DNA of 64,000 bases, taken from contig NC_014158.1 of NCBI RefSeq assembly GCF_000092225.1, forward strand, positions 1,302,001-1,366,000. Direction: 5' to 3'. The notes under the pieces are model-generated. The model worked only from the letters and a program-made list of their open reading frames with translations, was not told the DNA's origin and searched no databases. Each line of letters begins with the position of its first letter. Position 1 is the first letter of the stretch. The stretch comes from Tsukamurella paurometabola DSM 20162 (GTDB taxonomy: Bacteria; Actinomycetota; Actinomycetes; Mycobacteriales; Mycobacteriaceae). Positions 55,483 to 62,000 of this stretch are shown piece by piece. Both the position numbers and the translations under genes were made by a program.

Positions 55483-56064
55483 TCACGGGGCCTTGGAGGC
55501 CGCGAGCGAGGCGAAGGCGATCGCGCGCTCGCATTCGGCCTGGTTGCCGGGAGAAGGGTTGGTCGACGATGCGATGGTCACGACGATGGCCCGTTCCGAG
55601 GAGAACGAGGCCGAGCAGTAGTTGTTCTCCGGTGCGTAGGCGATGGTCCGGCCATGGGCTTGTCGGTCCGGTTGCCAGCGCAGGGTCTTCATGGAGCGCT
55701 TGTATTGCTCGAGAGTCATTGTCAAGCCCACGATCTGGGAGTATTGACCGCCGCCGCTGCGGGCTGTGTAGTCGTTGGCGTTCCACCGGCAGCCTCGGTA
55801 ATTGGCGGCGTCCACCTGCGCCGCGTCACGAATCGATCCGGGGTTGATATCGAGGGGAAGGAGGTCTGCGTCGGTGTAGGCGGTGCAGGGTTCGAAGGTG
55901 GTTCCATCGTTGCGATCGTTGGTGCGGTTCTTGATCGTGGGAGTGAAGGGCAGTGGTTTCGTTGACGCACGAGAACTACCGGTTGCGATGGGCTCACCCG
56001 GAACTGCGGTTGCGCAGCCGCTGACGAGGGCGGCACAGGCGACTGCGATCAGCAGAAAGCGCAT
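55483..56064 (-). CDS. DUF3558-type lipoprotein
   Basis: A 193-residue lipoprotein: signal LLIAVACAALV with lipobox SGCA, then a Pro/Thr/Lys-rich linker and a domain with FEPCTAYTDADLL, YRGCRWNAND and the C-terminal NQAECERAI. The paired cysteines and the opening FxPC are typical of DUF3558, exported lipoproteins of actinobacteria often found near type VII secretion substrates. It starts where the 126-residue helical protein gene ends (codons share position 56064), so both are one operon. Confidence 0.75.
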   Translation of the reverse strand: MRFLLIAVACAALVSGCATAVPGEPIATGSSRASTKPLPFTPTIKNRTNDRNDGTTFEPCTAYTDADLLPLDINPGSIRDAAQVDAANYRGCRWNANDYTARSGGGQYSQIVGLTMTLEQYKRSMKTLRWQPDRQAHGRTIAYAPENNYCSASFSSERAIVVTIASSTNPSPGNQAECERAIAFASLAASKAP

Positions 56065-56444
56065 TAGTTGCCGATCACGCGGCTGATATCGGCCTGGCTG
56101 AAACCCTCGGTGCGTAGTATGCGGCGGCCGGTCTCGCGGATGCTCGAGGCTAAAGATCGGGCCTCGACGGCCTGGGCGAGGTAGGTCCGGTGTAATGACC
56201 GCTCGTGCTCGACGGCGCCGAGTCGAATGTTGTATGTGGCCGCTTCACCTTCCCGTGTCGGACCGAGATGGTTGACCTGACCTACCTCTTCTAGGCCCTT
56301 CGCTGCCTCGTCCAGCCTCGTGGCATGTCGCTCCAGGGCGCGGGCGAGTTCCTCGTGCGGATTGCCGTCGAGCACCATGCTCGGACGGCCCTTGATCGCC
56401 TCGTGTGCTGCGTCGATGATCTGCGCCAGTTCACCATCAGCCAT
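56064..56444 (-). CDS. Small helical protein, possible ESX-associated (WXG/EspC-like)
   Basis: A 126-residue, almost wholly helical protein without signal peptide. The first half has heptad-like MADGELAQIIDAAHEAI and ELARALERHATRLDEAAKGL, the second LHRTYLAQAVEARSLASSIR and a final short helix. Size, helicity and the small-residue content resemble EspC/WXG100-like partners, but there is no WXG turn, so this is a suggestion only. GGAGGAG lies 8 nt before the ATG. It precedes the DUF3558 lipoprotein and is divergent from the PPE-like gene. Confidence 0.6.
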   Translation of the reverse strand: MADGELAQIIDAAHEAIKGRPSMVLDGNPHEELARALERHATRLDEAAKGLEEVGQVNHLGPTREGEAATYNIRLGAVEHERSLHRTYLAQAVEARSLASSIRETGRRILRTEGFSQADISRVIGN

Positions 56445-56490
56445 GCTCGCTCCTCCGTATCAGCACACCACTGCCTACGCCTGTCATGAA

Positions 56491-56565
56491 TTGGACGCAC
56501 CAGACAGCCCGGTGGTTCCCGGTGTTTCGTGAGCGTGGAACCGGATGGGTGCGTGGTGCGTCCAA
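56491..56565. promoter_or_regulatory. Perfect 12-bp inverted repeat upstream of the PPE-like gene
   Basis: TTGGACGCACCA (56491-56502) and TGGTGCGTCCAA (56554-56565) are exact reverse complements separated by 51 bp. A smaller pair, GGTTCC and GGAACC, is nested inside. The arrangement lies between the divergent small-protein and PPE-like genes and could be a two-site operator or an extruding hairpin. The second arm abuts a possible ATG at 56565. Confidence 0.6.
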
Positions 56566-57890
56566 TGGTTATGGAGGGATTTCGGGACATCGGCTCATCG
56601 CCCTGGGAGGGGATGTCAGCCCGGATGATTCGTGAGATCGTCCGGGCGATGTCCGGCGATGGCGTCGATGCGGACGCTCGCGCGATCGGCCAGGCGGGGG
56701 CGTCTCACGCGCAGAGCATTGCGGAGCTCGAACGTGATGTCGCGGCGATCTCGCCCCGGTGGACCGGTGACGCGGCCGTCGGCATCTACTCGCACCTCGG
56801 TCGTTACGCCCGTGACTCCTACCAGGTGGATCGGGAAGCTCGGCAAACCGTCACGCAATTGGGCGTGTTGGGGCAGGCGGCCCGTCGAACCAATACCCGG
56901 TTCCGCGATCTCCGCGAACCCGAGCTCAGCTGGCGGGACGCGAACATCGTGAGCGTCGTGGACATTCTCGGCAGAGACAGCGTCGTCGCCCAGGCCGCCC
57001 CGGAGATCCGGGCGATCTACACGGTGCCACTGCAATCGGACGGCAGCACCATGCCACTGGGAACCAAGGTCGTCCCGGCCAGTATCGACCTCGGGGACAG
57101 TGCCGGAGGGATCGGTGGTGGCACGAGCAGTGGCGAGCGACCACCGGAGGGGTCGATACCGGCACCGGGGTCGTCCGCGCCGGGCGGCGGCGATGAATCG
57201 GGTGGCGGCACGGCGGGGACACCCGCCGCCGAGGCGGGAACGGATCGCGGAAGCAGGAGCACCGCAGCAGCCCAGGACGAGACGCTGGCCGGTTCCACCG
57301 ATTCCGGCGGCAGCGGCCCGGGTGGGGGACCGACGGGCGGAGCGGGCGCACCGTCGAGCACCGGAACCGGCATCGACGGCGGCGGGTTCGATGATGCAGG
57401 CCTTCCCACGTCGACCGACGACCCCTCGACCGACCCCGAGCCCTACGAGTCCGGCGCCGGAATCGCCCCGCTGCTCTCGTCGGCCGGGTCGACGTCGACC
57501 GGCGGTGCCGCGGGGCGGGGTTCACTCGGCGGGGGCGGGATGCGAGGCGGCGTCGGCGGCACCACCGCATCTCCACTCGGATTGCGATCCGATTCCACCG
57601 CGGTACGGGGGACGGCGCCTGCCGCTGTGGCGGGTGCGTCGACAACGGGTGCGCGTCCGTCGACGTCCGTCGGCGGCGTTCCCGCAGGCGCGGGAGCGGG
57701 CCAGCGAGGGCAGGGCGACGGACGACACCGGACTCCCGGCTATCTCATCGACCGAGCGAACGGCGAGGAGATCATCGGTGGACTGCCGCTGGTGGGGCCG
57801 GGCGTGATCGGGGAGTGGCGGTCCGATGGTGCGGCCGAGGTGGTGCGCAGGCCGGAACCTCCGGTCAGGGGTGAGCCGCGCCGGAAGTAA
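56529..57890 (+). CDS. PPE/WXG-like putative type VII secretion substrate
   Basis: A 453-residue protein. The N-terminal 150 residues are helical with a WXG-like turn (ISPRWTGDAAVGIYSHL) and long helices around it, as in PPE or WXG100 proteins. Residues about 190-415 are disordered Gly/Ser/Thr/Pro. The last 40 residues regain order: TPGYLIDRANGEEIIGGL then PLVGPGVIGEW, a closing motif I recall from PPE-like proteins of Nocardia, Gordonia and Tsukamurella. No Sec signal is present. I infer ESX export. The start is uncertain: GTG 56529, or ATG 56565/56571 just after the inverted repeat. Its 3' end overlaps the convergent sirtuin gene by 26 bp. Confidence 0.65.
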   Translation: MSVEPDGCVVRPMVMEGFRDIGSSPWEGMSARMIREIVRAMSGDGVDADARAIGQAGASHAQSIAELERDVAAISPRWTGDAAVGIYSHLGRYARDSYQVDREARQTVTQLGVLGQAARRTNTRFRDLREPELSWRDANIVSVVDILGRDSVVAQAAPEIRAIYTVPLQSDGSTMPLGTKVVPASIDLGDSAGGIGGGTSSGERPPEGSIPAPGSSAPGGGDESGGGTAGTPAAEAGTDRGSRSTAAAQDETLAGSTDSGGSGPGGGPTGGAGAPSSTGTGIDGGGFDDAGLPTSTDDPSTDPEPYESGAGIAPLLSSAGSTSTGGAAGRGSLGGGGMRGGVGGTTASPLGLRSDSTAVRGTAPAAVAGASTTGARPSTSVGGVPAGAGAGQRGQGDGRHRTPGYLIDRANGEEIIGGLPLVGPGVIGEWRSDGAAEVVRRPEPPVRGEPRRK

Positions 57891-58686
57891 CCGCGGCCAC
57901 CAGCGCCGGAAGCCCGGTCGCGGCCGTCGTATTCCAGGCGACGGTGGCCCGCGCGCTCAGCGGGGTGGGCTCCGGGTTGATCTCCACCACCGGAATGCCG
58001 GCCTCCAGCGCCATCTCCGGTAGCCGCGCAGCCGGGTACACCAGCCCCGATGTGCCGATCACCAACACCAGATCCGCGGCGATCACCGCGGCCTCCGCGC
58101 GGCCCCAGGCCTCCATCGGCAGCGGCTCGCCGAACCAGACGATGCCGGGGCGCACCTGCGAGAGGCACTGCATGCAGGTGGGCGGGGTGACCCGCATCTC
58201 CGGGGTGGGCTCGCCGTCGGTCGCCCGGATCTCGGCATCGGAGCCGAGATAGGGCGTGCCGCAGTATTCACACCGCGGCGCGAAGAGGCTGCCGTGTAAG
58301 TGCGCTGTCACCTCCGAGCCCGCACGCTCATGCAGGTCATCGATGTTCTGGGTGACGATCGAGACGCTGCGCCGCGTGCCCAGTTCGGCGAGCGCGATGT
58401 GACCGTTGTTCGGCTCGGCCTGCCGTGCGATGTATCCGCGCCACTGGTACCACCCCCATACCAGTGCGCTGTCGCGGGTCCACGCATCCACCGAGGCGAT
58501 CTCCTCGGGGTCGTAGCGTGCCCACAGACCGGTCTGCGCCTCGCGGAACGTGGCGATCCCGGATTCCGCGCTCATCCCGGCTCCGGTGAGCACGACGATG
58601 GATTCCGCGTCGCGGACCAGTTCGGTGACGGCTGGATCGACGGGAACTGGCGCAGGTCGGTCGGAAGGGCGCATTCCGGGCTGCAT
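57865..58686 (-). CDS. cobB: Class III sirtuin, NAD-dependent deacylase (CobB/SIRT5-like)
   Basis: A 273-residue Sir2 enzyme with VVLTGAGMSAESGI, TQNIDDLHERAG, the catalytic His in HLHGSLF, zinc cysteines CEYC and CMQC, and VIGTSGLVYPAA. The motif YQWR near residue 80 is the Tyr-x-x-Arg pair that binds the carboxylate of succinyl- or malonyl-lysine in SIRT5/CobB, so desuccinylase or demalonylase activity is likely. The ATG at 58686 lies 6 nt after TAGGCT (leaderless); a second ATG is four codons on. It is convergent, with overlap, with the PPE-like gene. Confidence 0.9.
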   Translation of the reverse strand: MQPGMRPSDRPAPVPVDPAVTELVRDAESIVVLTGAGMSAESGIATFREAQTGLWARYDPEEIASVDAWTRDSALVWGWYQWRGYIARQAEPNNGHIALAELGTRRSVSIVTQNIDDLHERAGSEVTAHLHGSLFAPRCEYCGTPYLGSDAEIRATDGEPTPEMRVTPPTCMQCLSQVRPGIVWFGEPLPMEAWGRAEAAVIAADLVLVIGTSGLVYPAARLPEMALEAGIPVVEINPEPTPLSARATVAWNTTAATGLPALVAAVTSGAAHP

Positions 58687-58692
58687 CGGTTC

Positions 58693-58698
58693 AGCCTA
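58693..58698 (-). promoter_or_regulatory. -10 element of the sirtuin gene
   Basis: TAGGCT on the minus strand ends 6 nt before the ATG at 58686, placing the transcription start on the start codon. Confidence 0.5.
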
Positions 58699-59004
58699 CC
58701 GACCGGGGAGGGGTCGGCGGACCCCCGCGCACAAGGTAACGATTCGATAACAACTGCTACCGGCGGGAAACATCGGTGATCGGCATCACGGCTGTTTTCA
58801 CCTGCATTGATTCATGGGTGTATTGGCCTCCGAATACACCCATGAATCGGTTTTCATAACTTACTGGCGGGTATACCCGGGAGTTACATTCGCGCACGTC
58901 AGAGGCACCGTCGAACCTGTGGTCTCATGGAATACGGGTTTCCGCGAGCCGGTCGCGGACGTGCCGCCGAATTGGCGCGCATCGAGCTCTTCACGAGGAG
59001 ATTC
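58699..59004 (+). promoter_or_regulatory. Intergenic region carrying the fas promoter
   Basis: About 305 bp without a gene between the divergent sirtuin and fas. The stretch 58735-58870 is AT-richer than its surroundings. It contains GTGAT-CGGC-ATCAC (58774-58787), a small inverted repeat, and the large palindrome at 58809-58848. In mycobacteria fas is activated by FasR at paired inverted repeats in this position; whether these are equivalent cannot be told from the sequence. GAGGAG at 58995-59000 is the fas ribosome site. Confidence 0.55.
58809..58848. promoter_or_regulatory. Perfect 16-bp-arm palindrome upstream of fas
   Basis: GATTCATGGGTGTATT and its exact reverse complement flank an 8-nt centre (GGCCTCCG). 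GGTTTTC follows on the plus strand, so it could act as an attenuator-like hairpin in the fas leader or as a DNA operator. No upstream plus-strand gene needs a terminator here. Confidence 0.65.
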
Positions 59005-62000
59005 ATGACTGTCGACGACTTCGTCACCGCCCACGCCCGCACCGCCAAGAACCCCCGTTCGAACGATGCGCTCGTGGACAGGCTGGCGTCCGGCGAGCAG
59101 TACGCGCTGATCTTCGGCGGCCAGGGCGGCCCGTGGCTCGCCGGTCTCGTCTCGCTGCTTGAGCAGACCGGCCTGGCGGACGATCCGGAGTACCGCGAGC
59201 TCTTCGATGGCTTCGTCTCGCGCGCTGACAGCGCACTCGAACCGGTGCGGGCCGAGCTCTTGCGCGCCCAAGCCCTCACCTTCGACCCGATGCGGTGGCG
59301 CGACGCCTCGATCGCCGCCTCCGAGGCCGAGACCACCGACGAGGAGGGCGACGAGCCCGCCCAGGCTGCCACTCAATCGCGCCGGCCCCTTGCCCCGCAG
59401 GTCGACGGTGCCGTCTTCTCGGTCCCCGGCGTCCTGTTCAGCCAGCTCGTGGCGCTGTACGGCCTCGAGGCCCAGGGCCTCGATCCGTGGGACGTTCCGC
59501 CGGTCGCCGCCATCGGCCACTCGCAGGGCCAGCTCGCCGTCGCCGCGTTCGCCTCCCGTGGAGCCGAAGGCGACCTGCTCGCCATCGCTCGACTGATCGG
59601 TGCCGCCGGCCGTGTCGTCGCCCGGCGCAAGGGCCTCGTCGCGCTCGGCGGTGCGACCCCGATGATGTCGGTGTCCGGCGTCCGTCAGGACAAGCTCGAG
59701 CAACTCCTCGCCGACTTCACCGCTACCGTCGCTTTCGACGCCTGCGGCCCCGTGCTCGCGGTCCGTAATAGTCGCACCGCGTTCGTGCTCACCGGCACCC
59801 CCAAGCTGCTCAACGGTTTCCGCGAGTACTGCGAGTCCGTCGCCGAGACCGAGGAGGCGCAGCGCAAGGACAAGCTCACCGGCGGCGCGGCGTTCGCCCC
59901 CAAGTTCGAGGACGTCCCGGTCGACATCGGTTTCCACCATCCCGCGCTCGCCGATGGCGTCGCGCTGGTCACCGAGTGGGCCGAGCGCTGCGGCCTCGAC
60001 GCCGAGAAGGCCGGCCGCCTGGCCGCCGCCGTGCTCGTCGAGCCGGTCGACTGGGTCGCCGATGTCGATGCCGCGATCGCCAAGGGCGCGCGCTGGCTGA
60101 TCGATCTGGGCCCCGAGGATCTGGCGACCCGTCTCGCCGCGGCGCCCGCACGTGGCCGCGGCGTGGGACTGGTGCCCGCGACCACCCTGCGAGGCGCACG
60201 GAACCTGTTCTCCCCCGGAGGTATTCCTGAACTTCCGCTGGCCTGGTCGGAGTTCGGGCCGCGGCTGGTCGCGTTGCCCGACGGCCGCACCGTGCTCTCC
60301 ACCCGGTTCACCGAGCTCACCGGCCGCAGCCCGATCCTGCTCGCCGGAATGACCCCGACCACCGTCGATCCGGGCATCGTCGCCGCAGCCGCGAACGCTG
60401 GCCACTGGGCCGAACTCGCCGGCGGCGGTCAGGTCACCGAGCCCATCTTCGCCGACAACATCGCCAAGCTCACCGCGTTGCTCGAGCCCGGCCGCGCTGC
60501 GCAGTTCAACTCGCTGTTCCTCGACCCTTACCTGTGGAAGCTCCAGCTCGGTGGCAAGCGCATCGTGCAGAAGGCCCGCGCCGCGGGCGCCCCGCTCGAC
60601 GGCGTGATCATCACCGCAGGCATCCCGGAGCTCGAGGAGGCCACTGCCCTCGTCGAGGAGCTCACCGACGCGGGCATGCGGTACGTCGCCTTCAAGCCCG
60701 GCACTGTCGAGCAGATCCGCCAGGTCGCACGGATCGCCGCCGAGGTTCCCCGCTACCCGGTGATCGTGCACGTCGAGGGTGGAAAGGCCGGTGGTCACCA
60801 CTCCTGGGAAGACCTCGACGAACTCCTGCTCTCGACGTACGCCGAGCTGCGTGACCGTGGCAATGTGGTGCTGGCCGTGGGAGGCGGCATCGGTACCCCC
60901 GAACTCGCTGCCGAGTACCTGTCCGGCGAATGGTCGCGCAAGTACGGCGCCCCGGCGATGCCGGTCGACGGCATCCTCGTCGGCACCGCGGCGATGGCCA
61001 CCCTGGAAGCCGCCACCTCCGACGACGTCAAGCGGATGCTCGCCGAGATCCCCGGCACCCCCGACTGGATCGGGGCGGGTCACGCGGGCGGTGGCATGGC
61101 GTCCGGCCGCAGCCAGCTCGGTGCCGACATCCACGAGATCGACAACACCGCCTCCGCATGCGGCCGCCTCCTCGACGAGGTGGCCGGCGATGGAGACGCC
61201 GTGGCCGAGCGCCGCGACGAGATCGTCGCCGCCATGGCCGGTACCGCCAAGCCGTTCTTCGGCGACGTCGACGCCATGACCTACGCCCAGTGGCTCGAGC
61301 GCTACCTCGAACTCTCCGTGGGCACCCGCGCCCAGGTGGCCGCCGCCGACCCGGAGCGGTTCGGCGACTACGGCTGGCTCGACATCACCCATCAGGACCG
61401 GTTCCTCTCGATGCTGCACCGCGCCGAGGCCCGCCTCGCCGCTGAGGACCGGGGCCCGATCGAGACCGCGTTCGCCGATGTCACCGCCACCGACGATGCC
61501 TACGCCGCGTTCGACGCTCTGTTGCAGCGTTATCCGGACGCCGCGTCCACCCGCCTGCACCCGGCCGACGTCCCGTTCTTCGTCTCGCTGTGCCGCACCC
61601 CCGGAAAGCCGGTCAACTTCGTGCCGGTGATCGACAAGGATGTGCGCCGGTGGTGGCGTTCGGACTCACTGTGGCAGGCGCACTCGCCTCGCTACACCGC
61701 CGACGAGGTGTGCATCATCCCCGGCCCGGAGGCCGTCGCCGGAATCACCCGCGTCGACGAGCCGGTCGGCGAACTGCTGAACCGGTTCGAGGCCGAACTG
61801 GTGCGCCGGCGCACGAACGCGGGGGAGCGCGCCGAGGCCGTCGCCGGTCGCCGTGTGGTGCCCGGTGTCGAGTCCGTGCCGCTCGCCCGAGCCCTCGCCG
61901 CCACCAACGTGCTGTGGGCCGGACGGCTCGTGCACAGCCCCATCGCGCGACTGGGTGCGGGCAGCACCTGGGCGATCCACGGTGAGGGGGACGAGTCCGT

